Shown: piece by piece, positions 27,001-34,466 of the stretch
How the letters are laid out: every line of letters begins with the position of its first letter
How positions within the stretch are numbered: the first letter of the stretch is position 1
Origin: UMGS172 sp045636945
GTDB lineage: Bacteria; Bacillota; Clostridia; Oscillospirales; Acutalibacteraceae
DNA length: 64,000 nucleotides
Assembly (NCBI GenBank): GCA_045636945.1
Contig: JAZTYO010000032.1
Coordinates: 46,997-110,996, forward strand
Direction: 5' to 3'
The notes under the pieces: model-generated
Database searches by the model: none
What the model saw: only the letters and a program-made list of their open reading frames with translations
What the model was told of the DNA's origin: nothing
Position numbers and translations under genes: made by a program

Positions 27001-28751
27001 GTTTTACTACCGTTGATATGAACACCGGCAGGATCAACAGCATAAACACTGACACTGGCACTTGCATCACTGGGATCAGAATCGTCAAATCTGTAATAGA
27101 ACGAAACGTTATAGGTTTGACCTTTCTTTAAATCAAAACCTTTGTCTGACACACCTTCTAATGCTGTGGGAGCAAGACCTCGGTAGTAGCCATAATTTAT
27201 GTAATCGTTCTTATCAATAACTTGAGTGAATGCTACTTTGCCGTCACCGCCAAACGGGTCCTCAACAGTCTGCATGAGCTTTTTATTGTTAGGGTCATAA
27301 ATACCGCCAAGTTCAAAGTTATACTCACGGTATCCTTGGTAGATACCGTAGACTTTGTCAACATTGTTGGGAACTGTGGTGTACTTAATTGTAAGCGTAC
27401 TGTCGTACCAACCAAGGAAAGGATACTTCAATAAATCAGAGGTAGTATATGCATCAAGTGTGGGGAGGGTATCACCTACAGTAAGAGAAGATTTATTAAC
27501 AGAACCATTTACTATTAGTTCAATTCCGGTATTGATATGTCCGCTCTTGATGTTCAAAACGTAATATTTAGCCAAAACTTCGTTATAAGAAGTCTCACCA
27601 AGTGCATAGTAGGTATAAACATCACCGGTTCTCACATACATTGCAGCAGAATAGCGCTGTATGTAAGATGTTTTTCCGTCCTCGGTAGAAAGACCGGTCA
27701 AAATAACCTGGTAATTAGACAATCCTGCACCTGAACTGTAAAGCACATCCTTTTCACCTTTTACATAACAAGAGGCAGAACGGACATCCTTCTTAGCACC
27801 GTTGGATATATCATACCAAGCCGAATCCTTTACGGCAACCACAGAGGGTGTAATGATAAAACCTATTTCATCGGCGGATGCTTTAACACTGTCATCGATT
27901 GAGCCAAGGAAACGAAGGCCTGCCGAGAGATATTTGCCATTGTTCTCAACTGCGCTTTTCGGTAAACGAACCGAAACGGAGGCCTGAACACTCCTAACAT
28001 CTGCTACAGCATCGGGGATAGTCTGGATTTCAATTAACTGCATATTGTCAAAGTAAACAGTTGCATCCTGCACCCCTAATTGAAAATGGATAGCGTTATT
28101 CCAAAAATTATTACCATAAATTCGAGCAATATCGGCAAGTAAATTAGCGTTTGAGGTATCAACAACTACACCGTAACGCTGCCATTCGGTGGTGTATTTA
28201 AAATTATTTGATTGGACTTTTTGGCCATTGATGTAATACTGCACACCGGTATCACGATATTCATATCCGCTTAAAAACAGACGGCTCATTTTTTCACCTT
28301 GACCGTTGAGACCGATAAGTGAAACCGCCTGTGCGTCTGCTTTTTCAGATTTAGCATCAAAATAAATATAGTACTTACGGTTCTGTTTAACGTCGAAATC
28401 CTCGAAACCGAAATGTCCTTCCGAAGTGCTTGTGAACTTCAGAACCTGACCATGATTAGCATCGCTGTCAGCTACAAAACCTTCTGATATTCCGTTTTGA
28501 TTTATAGGCCACCAATGTGATGGTGTTGATACGCCAACAGAATCTCCCTTGTCGTCACTGTCAATAAATTGCTTGTTAACAGACGGAATGTAAGCATCAG
28601 CTACAGCATCATCAATTGTGTGAAGACGACTTTCGTTGTACTCAATACCTGTTGAAGTCACTTTACCTGATGCACTGCCAATGCAGAATGCAACCATAGA
28701 GAAAAGCAAACAAGCAACTAGAATTAAGCAGGTTGTTCTCTTTTTCGTCAT
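24066..28751 (-). CDS. Secreted multi-modular beta-glucanase (GH16) with CBM-like and InlB-type repeats
   Basis: 1561-aa exported protein; signal peptide about 1-29. After a CBM4/9-like module (about 60-245) and a beta-rich module, there are three cycles of an InlB-type B-repeat (GWYDSTLTIKYTTVP, GWYDASLTTRYTTVA, GWYNDTLTVPYSSVP near 447, 694, 935), each followed by a CBM-like domain starting F-E-x-x-G-x-Y-D-P-N. A further alpha/beta domain (about 1140-1290) precedes the C-terminal GH16 domain (about 1295-1550) with the catalytic motif EIDINE at about 1407. It probably hydrolyses beta-1,3/1,4-glucans outside the cell. No sortase motif or SLH domain at the end. AGAGGAGAGG precedes the ATG. Confidence 0.88.
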   Translation of the reverse strand: MTKKRTTCLILVACLLFSMVAFCIGSASGKVTSTGIEYNESRLHTIDDAVADAYIPSVNKQFIDSDDKGDSVGVSTPSHWWPINQNGISEGFVADSDANHGQVLKFTSTSEGHFGFEDFDVKQNRKYYIYFDAKSEKADAQAVSLIGLNGQGEKMSRLFLSGYEYRDTGVQYYINGQKVQSNNFKYTTEWQRYGVVVDTSNANLLADIARIYGNNFWNNAIHFQLGVQDATVYFDNMQLIEIQTIPDAVADVRSVQASVSVRLPKSAVENNGKYLSAGLRFLGSIDDSVKASADEIGFIITPSVVAVKDSAWYDISNGAKKDVRSASCYVKGEKDVLYSSGAGLSNYQVILTGLSTEDGKTSYIQRYSAAMYVRTGDVYTYYALGETSYNEVLAKYYVLNIKSGHINTGIELIVNGSVNKSSLTVGDTLPTLDAYTTSDLLKYPFLGWYDSTLTIKYTTVPNNVDKVYGIYQGYREYNFELGGIYDPNNKKLMQTVEDPFGGDGKVAFTQVIDKNDYINYGYYRGLAPTALEGVSDKGFDLKKGQTYNVSFYYRFDDSDPSDASASVSVYAVDPAGVHINGSKTDAISKTFITSSKLTKHNDWALCSFNVTNTSDYKHLFIRLVGGSQTTLHNLYIDNLVIHNVGVGGGFAESDSVKLIDNGVMEQASLNVGDALPSKSAIYDKYSDSYSEFEGWYDASLTTRYTTVADGVDTYYTKYKAYTKISFETNGLYDPNNKYTGATSLGISPWRRALDPINPNNICLKADLKGNTNNTHFAVPLIEGANVGYTLTKGNKYVVSFKYYFISSKVTDQEFSTRGAAEGNIGLANNKTDSLGTYTMSRSNVWQQAYMLLNTNKNNVENYPYLIFLSQLQNEENDLIIYIDDIEIREYDANENVVVKLFVENVTYNNNGVETEIENAYIGAPNLGAVDYNGANFKGWYNDTLTVPYSSVPSDNTTLYAKYDASIINFEVNGPYDPNKKQGQGISPFTLAEDPTDSSNTVLKLNLENNDNNTHFGIYKDGYNTTEGYKLTIGNTYTISYKYYIENLNGDAISVQFRGCKEANIGDFEGKSNPFGGTELKTEGQWSTVQTTVTYDGSNLTDEKNPVLIMLAQQSNDPTLCTATIYFDDIVIKETKAEKTYTRKTVYLGNTAIGSQYKFIITLDYEHNIVIPDYNFSYLAMMQIEELVDMLNKASTNSPKFNIVRESNWDPKNKQINIFVGNVAQNTIDTSLFTDDDYAIKFENGKASINAKSTYALALAIAEFGKAFENAENNAKLTGTVTGKYSEKINSYSSETFYRPTFLEDFNGTEINKDIWDECNVVDVSATLDGWKSMRSDEHTYVKDGNLIIEGAYNEEEKMFYGGMLRSHSKLEYRYGYIEVSCITPNGEGLWTACWLTPNSGCSGLYKSEIDINESFGNASQSHFNMHSWPTSAGTNLGVEKYSLDNRGFRKTASAASGKTFNDEYHTFGYFWTEDKGVFTVDGAVYFEYDFNKNDRYNNDIDAFNEKVSLIVSMTVANSSSQNQEPILGADYWTESNKYIVDYVHIYQIDGQELYISTPATE

Positions 28752-28814
28752 ATTACCTCTCCTCTTTACTTAACCAATAAGGTCATTACATTTATATAAG
28801 TATAATTACTTATT

Positions 28815-28843
28815 ATTTTACCATATTTAATCAGAGCAGTCTA
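28815..28843 (-). promoter_or_regulatory. Possible promoter of the GH16 gene
   Basis: On the minus strand TAGACT (28843-28838) and TAAAAT (28820-28815), 17-base spacer. The rest of the gap 28752-29025 is AT-rich and shows no gene that I can support. Confidence 0.45.
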
Positions 28844-29025
28844 TTGTAAAATATGATAATTTTGCGGAGGAATATTTATGTGAAATGACATACTTTCTTA
28901 AAGTAAGAATTTGTTTGTTTTGGTTAAAAAAGTTATATTTTTTTGCTTAGGAAGTACGAATGTTATTTCTGTTGAACACGTGTTTTATCCGACCGCAGTT
29001 TTCGATTTATTGTTTCAAACAAAAT

Positions 29026-29062
29026 AAAAACCGAACTCATCCAAAAGGATGAATTCGGTTTT
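29026..29062 (-). terminator. Terminator of tRNA-Pro
   Basis: On the minus strand AAAACCGAAtTCATCC-tttt-GGATGAgTTCGGTTTT, directly after the tRNA CCA end. Confidence 0.88.
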
Positions 29063-29139
29063 TGGTCCGAGTGACAGGAGTCGAACCTGCGGCCTCTTGA
29101 ACCCCATTCAAGCGCTCTACCAAACTGGGCTACACCCGG
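29063..29139 (-). tRNA. tRNA-Pro (anticodon GGG)
   Basis: 77 nucleotides folding as a standard cloverleaf: acceptor CCGGGTG with CACTCGG, anticodon stem CTTGA/TCAAG with loop ATGGGGT (anticodon GGG, then G37), T loop TTCGACT and an encoded ACCA end. The D stem has one C-A mismatch. With G36-G37 it is a TrmD substrate. Confidence 0.93.
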
Positions 29140-29150
29140 GCAACGCAAAT

Positions 29151-29179
29151 ATATTACCACACTTGTTTACAAAATGCAA
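29151..29179 (-). promoter_or_regulatory. Promoter of tRNA-Pro
   Basis: On the minus strand TTGCAT (29179-29174) and TAATAT (29156-29151) with 17-base spacer, 12 bases before the tRNA. Confidence 0.65.
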
Positions 29180-29317
29180 GCATTATTTTCAAAATTTCCA
29201 AAAAAATTTTTAACACTGTTTTTTGACCGGTCATAAGATGTTATGAGGGAATAAAACCCTTGGTTTATAACGTTTATTTTAAACCATCACAACGCATTTG
29301 CGTAAAAGGAGTTAACA

Positions 29318-29539
29318 ATGTCAGAACTGAAATTCAAGGGCTATATTATGCCCGATAGACCTGAAAAATCTCTGAAATTCAGCGACACAAAATTAAAAGA
29401 CCTACCCATTGCTATGGCATACGTTCCTATGCAAAAATGGAATGAGGTCTATTCGGAAAATGATGCACTTTGTAGAGGTACACTTTTTCCTGAACTTGAC
29501 AAGCCTTTCTACGGTAAGTTTACGGGGGCGAAAAGATAA
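29318..29539 (+). CDS. cotJA: Spore coat-associated protein CotJA
   Basis: 73-aa spore coat component encoded as the first gene of cotJABC, normally transcribed in the mother cell under SigE. The recognisable part is AMAYVPMQKWNEVY followed by A-L-C-R-G-T-L-F-P-E-L-D-K-P-F-Y-G, equivalent to the A-L-x-x-G-T-L-x-P-x-L-x-x-P-Y block of CotJA. AAAGGAG precedes the ATG and the gene overlaps cotJB by one base. It shows that the host is an endospore former or descends from one. I could not find a convincing SigE promoter in the 178 bases upstream. Confidence 0.85.
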   Translation: MSELKFKGYIMPDRPEKSLKFSDTKLKDLPIAMAYVPMQKWNEVYSENDALCRGTLFPELDKPFYGKFTGAKR

Positions 29540-29790
29540 TGGAACAACAAAAACTTCTTGACGGAGTAAGAGCAGCACACTTCGCAATGCTTGAAACAGG
29601 ACTTTATCTTGACACCCACCCGTATGATAAAGAGGCATTGAAAAAGTTTGAAATCTACCGCCTTCGATATAAGGAACTCACAAAGCAATATGAGGAAGAA
29701 TACGGTCCTCTGACACTTTGCAGTGACTTTGGCGGCGACGGATTTGATTGGATAAAGAATCCGTGGCCTTGGGAAAAGGAGGCAAACTAA
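29539..29790 (+). CDS. cotJB: Spore coat protein CotJB
   Basis: 83-aa coat protein with the CotJB signature: ETGLYLDTHPYDKEAL, Y-x-x-L-x-x-x-Y-E-x-x-Y-G-P-L-T and a C-terminal NPWPWE. Starts within the TAATG overlap with cotJA and ends directly before cotJC, so the operon is intact up to that point. Confidence 0.9.
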   Translation: MEQQKLLDGVRAAHFAMLETGLYLDTHPYDKEALKKFEIYRLRYKELTKQYEEEYGPLTLCSDFGGDGFDWIKNPWPWEKEAN

Positions 29791-29898
29791 ATGTGGCAAT
29801 ACCAGAAAAAACTGCAGTATCCCATTAAAATTAAACAGACCAACCCCAAACTTGCAAGCCTTATTATGTCACAGTACGGGGGTGCAGACGGCATTTAG
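29791..29898 (+). pseudogene. cotJC: CotJC N-terminal fragment, interrupted by the prophage
   Basis: Begins MWQYQKKLQYPIKIKQ and runs to SQYGGADG, the conserved N-terminus of CotJC (a manganese-catalase-like coat protein of roughly 190 aa). After 34 codons homology stops, one Ile and a TAG follow, and phage sequence begins. AAAAGGAGG precedes the ATG, so the fragment should be translated. The missing 3' part is expected at the other prophage end, outside the window. Excision would restore the gene. Confidence 0.85.
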
Positions 29899-29905
29899 AT
29901 ATAAA
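29870..29905. other. Probable prophage left attachment junction inside cotJC
   Basis: cotJC homology ends around 29892-29895 and the recombinase gene ends at 29906, so the crossover core must lie in this short interval, most likely within TACGGGGGTGCAGACGG or just after it. Exact core bases cannot be set without the right junction. Confidence 0.65.
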
Positions 29906-31345
29906 TTATTCGTAAAAATAAAATTCCAAGCGATTTTGGGATTTTTGGAATACAATTTTGCTGATTATGGAACGGAGGGCGATGTTCTTCGCTTCGGCTG
30001 TGGAGGTTTTGTCGGTTATTATTTTTAGGACGTTACGTATCTTTTGGCGATAGTTTTCTATATCAGTCTCAGGTTTTCGTGGTTCTGCTGCCGCCATTTC
30101 TGCCTTTACCTTCTCAATGAACATAATAATCTGAGTTTTATTTGCCTTGTATTCTTCGAGGGTATCTATACCCGATTGATATGCCTGCTTAATACGTTCG
30201 AGCTTTGTGTACTCGTTTTCGAGTATTTTTTGATAGTTAACAGGTTTGGTCTTAGGTGTTTTGGTTAGGGATGGCTCTATTTTAAAATTACCCGATATCG
30301 AAGCATCGGTAAGATAATCAATTACTGCTCGGTCAATTTTGTTGATCGACATAGAATGCGAAACCTTGCACGTGCCTCGAGAATAATTATGACAATGTAA
30401 GTAAGGGGTTTGGCCGAAGGAGGCAACAAGAGTTCCACCGCAATTACTACAACGCACCAAGCCTTTCAGCATGTACCGAGCTTCTTGTTCGGAACGTTGG
30501 TATTTTGCATAGCGCATTTTTTGCTCGTCAAGTTTCTTTTGCACTTCTTCAAACGTTTTAGAATCAATAATTGGTTCATGCGTGCCGTCGATCACAATTA
30601 TATTTGGATCGTCGTAGCGACGAGTTGACGCAGCGCGCCCGGACATGCTCCAACGAATCTTACCAATGTACACAGGATTACGAAGGATATATTCGATACA
30701 TCTATTATCAAGTGGGTTGCCACGCTTTGTTCGCATACCCATGGCGCTGTATTTTTGCGCTATGGCGCGTATTTTGGCGCCGCTGAGATAATCTTCATAT
30801 ATTCCACGAATCGCCTCAGCGTCGGAATTTGGCACGTATTTGCCGTCTTTCATATCGTATCCGACAGGAGGAGGGCATACCGGCTCGCCACGTGAGGCAC
30901 GTTCTTTCATTCCTCTTTTGACTTCCTGCGACAGGTTGATGAGGTAGTATTCGTCGGACCATTCTATAATACGTTCAATCAGTGAGCCGAAAGGACCGTC
31001 TGGGATGGATTCGGATATAGATATAACATCGATGTCGTTCTTCTTAAGCATCGATTTCAGAACGATTGATTCTTCCTGGTTACGCGCAAAACGGCTGAAT
31101 TTCCACACAAGGATAACATCAAACGGCTTAGGTTTCTTTTTGGTTAAGGCAACCAGCTTCATAAATTCGGTGCGCTTGGTCATATTTTTACCCGACTTAC
31201 CGCCGTCCTCAGCAAATATGTAATCCTCGATGAGGCAGATATCATTCTTTGCGGCATAGTCGCGGATAAGTTTCAACTGACTGTCGGGACTGTATTCTGT
31301 CTGGTCATCTGTAGAAACGCGGATATAACAAGCTGCAGTTTGCAC
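29906..31345 (-). CDS. Large serine recombinase (phage integrase)
   Basis: 479-aa site-specific recombinase catalysing integration/excision of the prophage. Resolvase domain at the N-terminus with the nucleophile in YIRVSTDDQ (Ser about 11) and KFSRFARN; recombinase domain with GYDMKDGKYVPN and LRNPVYIGKIRW; zinc ribbon CSNCGG with later C-H and C-x-x-x-x-H positions; coiled coil about 370-440. GTG 31345 is chosen because AAAGGAG lies 7 bases before it; a TTG further upstream overlaps that site. Its end touches the cotJC junction, as expected for an integrase beside attL. Confidence 0.93.
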   Translation of the reverse strand: MQTAACYIRVSTDDQTEYSPDSQLKLIRDYAAKNDICLIEDYIFAEDGGKSGKNMTKRTEFMKLVALTKKKPKPFDVILVWKFSRFARNQEESIVLKSMLKKNDIDVISISESIPDGPFGSLIERIIEWSDEYYLINLSQEVKRGMKERASRGEPVCPPPVGYDMKDGKYVPNSDAEAIRGIYEDYLSGAKIRAIAQKYSAMGMRTKRGNPLDNRCIEYILRNPVYIGKIRWSMSGRAASTRRYDDPNIIVIDGTHEPIIDSKTFEEVQKKLDEQKMRYAKYQRSEQEARYMLKGLVRCSNCGGTLVASFGQTPYLHCHNYSRGTCKVSHSMSINKIDRAVIDYLTDASISGNFKIEPSLTKTPKTKPVNYQKILENEYTKLERIKQAYQSGIDTLEEYKANKTQIIMFIEKVKAEMAAAEPRKPETDIENYRQKIRNVLKIITDKTSTAEAKNIALRSIISKIVFQKSQNRLEFYFYE

Positions 31346-31396
31346 TGTGACACTCCTTTCCAAATTGCTTAATATTGTAATAAAGTCCGTGCAATT

Positions 31397-31434
31397 TCCC
31401 TTATCCTGTGGGCGCAGGGTAGGGAGTTTTTTTT
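31397..31434 (+). terminator. Rightward terminator upstream of the recombinase gene
   Basis: TCCCTTATCCTG and CAGGGTAGGGA form a stem followed by TTTTTTTT on the + strand. No + strand gene precedes it except the broken cotJ operon, so it would stop cotJ read-through after it has crossed the recombinase gene in antisense. Confidence 0.7.
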
Positions 31435-31438
31435 GTTT

Positions 31439-32029
31439 TTACTCTTTTGTGCGAGTTACTTCTTGTAACTGATAGCGAATGTCTTTGTACCGTTCTATTT
31501 CACTTTCCGTTAAGCCTTCTTCTTTGTAATCCCATTGGCTATCTTTTAAAAATAAAACGGTTTGGTAGTCATCCAATATATCATGAAGTAATTCGTTAGC
31601 GTAATAAGGCGGTAAGCTCCTATAGTATTCGGCAAAGCTTTTAGTGTCACCGAAAACGGCGATTACACGCTTTGTTGCCTTTATGTGTGCACTATAATAT
31701 TTTACAGAGTCAACAATAATGTTTTCATCATAAAGTTCAGTGTAAGTATCATTTTTACCATGAGAATAATGTTTTCTCAAATAGGCTAAATTTTCGCTAA
31801 AGTGAGTAGGATTCGTCCAATGAGAATGACTGATTTTGAAAATATGATATTCTTTTGGCTCTTTAAATGATGCATAGTGTTCGGATCCAAACAAAATCAG
31901 TACACCTAAGAAAAAGATAAATTGCCATATTTCATTGGCATAGCATTGTGTAAAGACAAAATATCCACTTACTCCCAACACCAACACGCAAACAATATAG
32001 ACCCAATTCTCTTTAATTTTTTTGAGCAT
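31439..32029 (-). CDS. Prophage membrane protein of unknown function
   Basis: 196 aa with two N-terminal membrane helices (about 10-30 and 34-52) and a mostly hydrophilic C-terminal domain facing presumably the cytoplasm. No family recognised. ATG 32029 has GGGTGG upstream. It lies in the leftward lysogenic block between the recombinase and the ImmA-type peptidase, where superinfection-exclusion or host-fitness genes are often found; that role is inference. Confidence 0.65.
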   Translation of the reverse strand: MLKKIKENWVYIVCVLVLGVSGYFVFTQCYANEIWQFIFFLGVLILFGSEHYASFKEPKEYHIFKISHSHWTNPTHFSENLAYLRKHYSHGKNDTYTELYDENIIVDSVKYYSAHIKATKRVIAVFGDTKSFAEYYRSLPPYYANELLHDILDDYQTVLFLKDSQWDYKEEGLTESEIERYKDIRYQLQEVTRTKE

Positions 32030-32102
32030 AGATACCACCCTTAATATTTGTCTATTTCATCCTCACAGAATTTGCAGAGGCGGTGTTTGGTTAAACACAG
32101 TG

Positions 32103-32648
32103 TTATTGGCATAATTTTGTCCATTGAAGAAACGTCCTGCCGTTTTCTACCATTAAAGTGCCTTGGTAGTTGTGCGGTACTTCGTCGGTAATAACGGGGA
32201 TATCTCCATCAAACAATGCTTCAAGGCGAGCAACCTCGAAACTGTCACCTATTTCGATTATGTAATGCTTCGACCCTTCGGTGATGAGATGACCGAATAC
32301 AAACAAGGTAGTGTAGTGGAGGTCTGCAATATTTTCCTTGCTGATAAGCTCAGAAACGGTTTTGAACACAAGTGCCTTTTCAGGTGCTTTGTATACCTCT
32401 CCTGAGGAGGTTGCTGTAAGCTCATTATTCTGTTTTGCCCAATCACTTGCGTTATTGACCTTATTTACATGTTTGAACAGTTTTGTCACAAGGACATATA
32501 TAGCAATTAGAATTGTAATTTCAAGCGCCCATGACAACCAATAATTGTCATAAGTGGTGAATAATTGCGGTAAAACAAATAAACTTATGAATAAATCTGC
32601 AATCATCGCTGCTAAAACAGCTATAACTCTTTGCCACCAATAAAGCAT
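32103..32648 (-). CDS. Prophage membrane protein of unknown function
   Basis: 181 aa; two N-terminal membrane segments (about 5-27 and 36-60), then a soluble domain with short beta-rich motifs ending G-T-L-M-V-E-N-G-R-T-F-L-Q-W. AAAGGAG lies 9 bases before the ATG. No family recognised. Same leftward lysogenic block as its neighbours, 23 bases after the ImmA gene, so probably co-transcribed with it. Confidence 0.65.
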   Translation of the reverse strand: MLYWWQRVIAVLAAMIADLFISLFVLPQLFTTYDNYWLSWALEITILIAIYVLVTKLFKHVNKVNNASDWAKQNNELTATSSGEVYKAPEKALVFKTVSELISKENIADLHYTTLFVFGHLITEGSKHYIIEIGDSFEVARLEALFDGDIPVITDEVPHNYQGTLMVENGRTFLQWTKLCQ

Positions 32649-32671
32649 AATAATTACTCCTTTTATAATTG

Positions 32672-33643
32672 TTAGTTTAATTTGTCCTCACAGAATTTGC
32701 AGAGGCGGGGTTTGGTGCTTTTGGCATCCTCTAACGTTCCGCTTTTGATTTCTGTTGAGTTTTTTAAAGATTGACAGTTTTTAAAATAATGATATACCGT
32801 ACCCGAATGGGTCCAATAGTACGTCGCTGAGTCTGACAGGACAATTTTACTGTCTGTTTCTTCGGCGGCGTTTGCTTTTTTGGTTGGCTCAAGCACAGGA
32901 TATCCGTTCTGTTTGAGATCGACCAATGAAGAATTATCACAGACTTCCGAAGTCTGCATGTTTTGCATACCTGATGAAGGCTTGTTTTGTCGAGCACTGC
33001 TTGTGGAAAGCGTTGCAACAAACACAAGTGAAAGGCAGCATAAAAGGGGAACAAGTACCTTTCTAAGAGGTGCTTTAGGTTTAAAACAACTTTTATGCCG
33101 TTCAAGTAATCGGTTACGACTACTTATGATACAACATTCCTCACGGTATCTGCGCAGGTTTTCAAAAGCCGTTTGACTGTCGGCAAGGCTTAAGCCCGTT
33201 AGTTCTTTGATGCCTGCAGGGTCTTTAATTTTATAACGGTTAAGTAATACCGTTGGTGCGAGCAGGTGAATAGCAAATTCATCGGCTTCAGCTTCTTGGG
33301 TTTCGGTTCGACTTCCGTCAATGTGAAGTCCTAGAATGTCATACCCGTTAAGGCTATGAAGTTGAATATGACCTATTTCGTGCGCAATGAGCTTGGATTC
33401 TTCATCACGCGTCAAATTATCTGAGAGCAGGATATAGTAAGCTCCGTCATATTTGAAACTGATAGACGGATATTTTAATACAATATCTTCTGCAGATAAT
33501 TTCTTAATAAGGCTTTTACACGAGCTGTAGCTTCTGATGTTGTAGTTGCATCGACGTGCTATTTCGCGGATATCCACCGGCAATTCTGCACATTCTATGA
33601 AATCGAGCAGGTGATTTGCGTTGTATTCTATGTTGTTGACCAT
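32672..33643 (-). CDS. ImmA/IrrE-family metallopeptidase with membrane anchor and Cys-rich tail
   Basis: 323-aa M78 peptidase. Zinc motif HEIGHIQLH at about 86-94 in the N-terminal domain; a single membrane helix at about 195-213; then a Ser/Asn-rich linker and a C-terminal domain with Y-H-Y-F-K-N-C-Q-S-L and C-K-F-C, a Cys/His set that probably binds zinc. In ICEBs1 and many phages ImmA cuts the repressor to induce excision; the repressor gene lies just upstream here. The membrane anchor is not typical of ImmA. Start ATG 33643 has AGGAGG with good spacing. Confidence 0.85.
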   Translation of the reverse strand: MVNNIEYNANHLLDFIECAELPVDIREIARRCNYNIRSYSSCKSLIKKLSAEDIVLKYPSISFKYDGAYYILLSDNLTRDEESKLIAHEIGHIQLHSLNGYDILGLHIDGSRTETQEAEADEFAIHLLAPTVLLNRYKIKDPAGIKELTGLSLADSQTAFENLRRYREECCIISSRNRLLERHKSCFKPKAPLRKVLVPLLCCLSLVFVATLSTSSARQNKPSSGMQNMQTSEVCDNSSLVDLKQNGYPVLEPTKKANAAEETDSKIVLSDSATYYWTHSGTVYHYFKNCQSLKNSTEIKSGTLEDAKSTKPRLCKFCEDKLN

Positions 33644-33760
33644 TATAATTCCTCCTATTTGTCGAAAATTGTCAAAAATCGGCAATTTTATCAAAACAGA
33701 AAAGGAATAATTTGTCAACTGGAAATGATTACCAATAACGAACGCCGAGCAAAGTAGGAT

Positions 33761-33783
33761 AGCCTCCCTCACCAAGGGAGGCT
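33761..33783 (-). repeat. REP-like dispersed repeat, single hairpin (copy B)
   Basis: AGCCTCCCT-cacca-AGGGAGGCT. It matches the second hairpin of the two-part elements at 18441 and 41299 and lies between the ImmA and repressor genes; it may also slow transcription. Confidence 0.5.
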
Positions 33784-33797
33784 GAAAAGGCCGACGA

Positions 33798-34310
33798 TTA
33801 TTGGTTGTTGTTTTTCAAAATATATTGGTCGTCGTCGCTTTCCTCGATAGCATCTTTGATTTCTTGGTCGGTTGCAGTTATCTTATGGTCCATAACACCG
33901 CCACCGTATGCTGCTATCTTTATATTACGCGTGTGAGCAGATATAAGCGGTTCGCCGTTAAACTCAAAGAAGGCTATTATCTTTGCACGAATCTCGGGGT
34001 TATTACGATAAGCGGTAATAAGCTTCACTTCGTCGGGAGCTAAATTCTTTATGATATCATAGTTCTCAGAAGTGGGTAGTATGGTAATAGTGTTTTCGGG
34101 CTTATGCGGGTGGTCACAACCCATGAGAATAATAGGATTAAGTTGCAAAATATTTGACAACGCGGCAATTTTATCGCGCTTCATGTTCGCAATATACCCA
34201 TCCTCCCATTTTTTTACGGTACTTTTTCCAACACCGACGGCATTGCCAACATCTTCAAGAGTGAGTTTTAATTCCAAACGACGTTGTTTAATTATTTCTC
34301 CAATCTCCAA
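33798..34310 (-). CDS. Prophage repressor (XRE family, CI-like)
   Basis: 170-aa DNA-binding protein with an N-terminal XRE helix-turn-helix (about 5-60: I-K-Q-R-R-L-E-L-K-L-T-L-E-D-V-G, V-G-K-S-T-V-K-K-W-E) and a C-terminal half without the Ala-Gly/Ser-Lys autoprotease motif of LexA/CI. Inactivation by the adjacent ImmA-type peptidase is therefore more likely than RecA-driven self-cleavage. The start is TTG 34310 (AAAGGAG 8 bases upstream). Divergent from the Cro-like gene across three-part operator DNA. Confidence 0.85.
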   Translation of the reverse strand: MEIGEIIKQRRLELKLTLEDVGNAVGVGKSTVKKWEDGYIANMKRDKIAALSNILQLNPIILMGCDHPHKPENTITILPTSENYDIIKNLAPDEVKLITAYRNNPEIRAKIIAFFEFNGEPLISAHTRNIKIAAYGGGVMDHKITATDQEIKDAIEESDDDQYILKNNNQ

Positions 34311-34387
34311 ACAGAGCACTCCTTTCTGAATATGAGTATAACACAAAGTTTCAAAAAAGCAACTATTTTTTCAAAAAAGCAAAAAAA

Positions 34388-34451
34388 GTTTCCTAAAAGG
34401 ACTTGACAAACATAAAAATTGATGGTATCATCAAAGTGTCCTAAAGGAAAC
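34388..34451 (+). promoter_or_regulatory. Early promoter flanked by two repressor operators
   Basis: Operator 1 GTTTCCTAAAAGGAC (34388-34402); promoter TTGACA (34403-34408), 17 bases, TATCAT (34426-34431); operator 2 GTGTCCTAAAGGAAAC (34436-34451). A third copy is at 34671-34686. The shared palindrome TTTCCT-AAA-AGGAAA fits a dimeric XRE repressor. Confidence 0.78.
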
Positions 34452-34466
34452 GAAAGGAGATTTAAA

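Noticed and set aside
29063..29139. tRNA-Pro as the phage attachment site
   Set aside because: The tRNA is complete and lies before intact cotJA-cotJB; phage sequence begins only inside cotJC, and the integrase is a serine rather than tyrosine type.
29140..29317. SigE-type promoter before cotJA
   Set aside because: Several loose matches around 29230 but none with both boxes and correct spacing; not reported as a feature.
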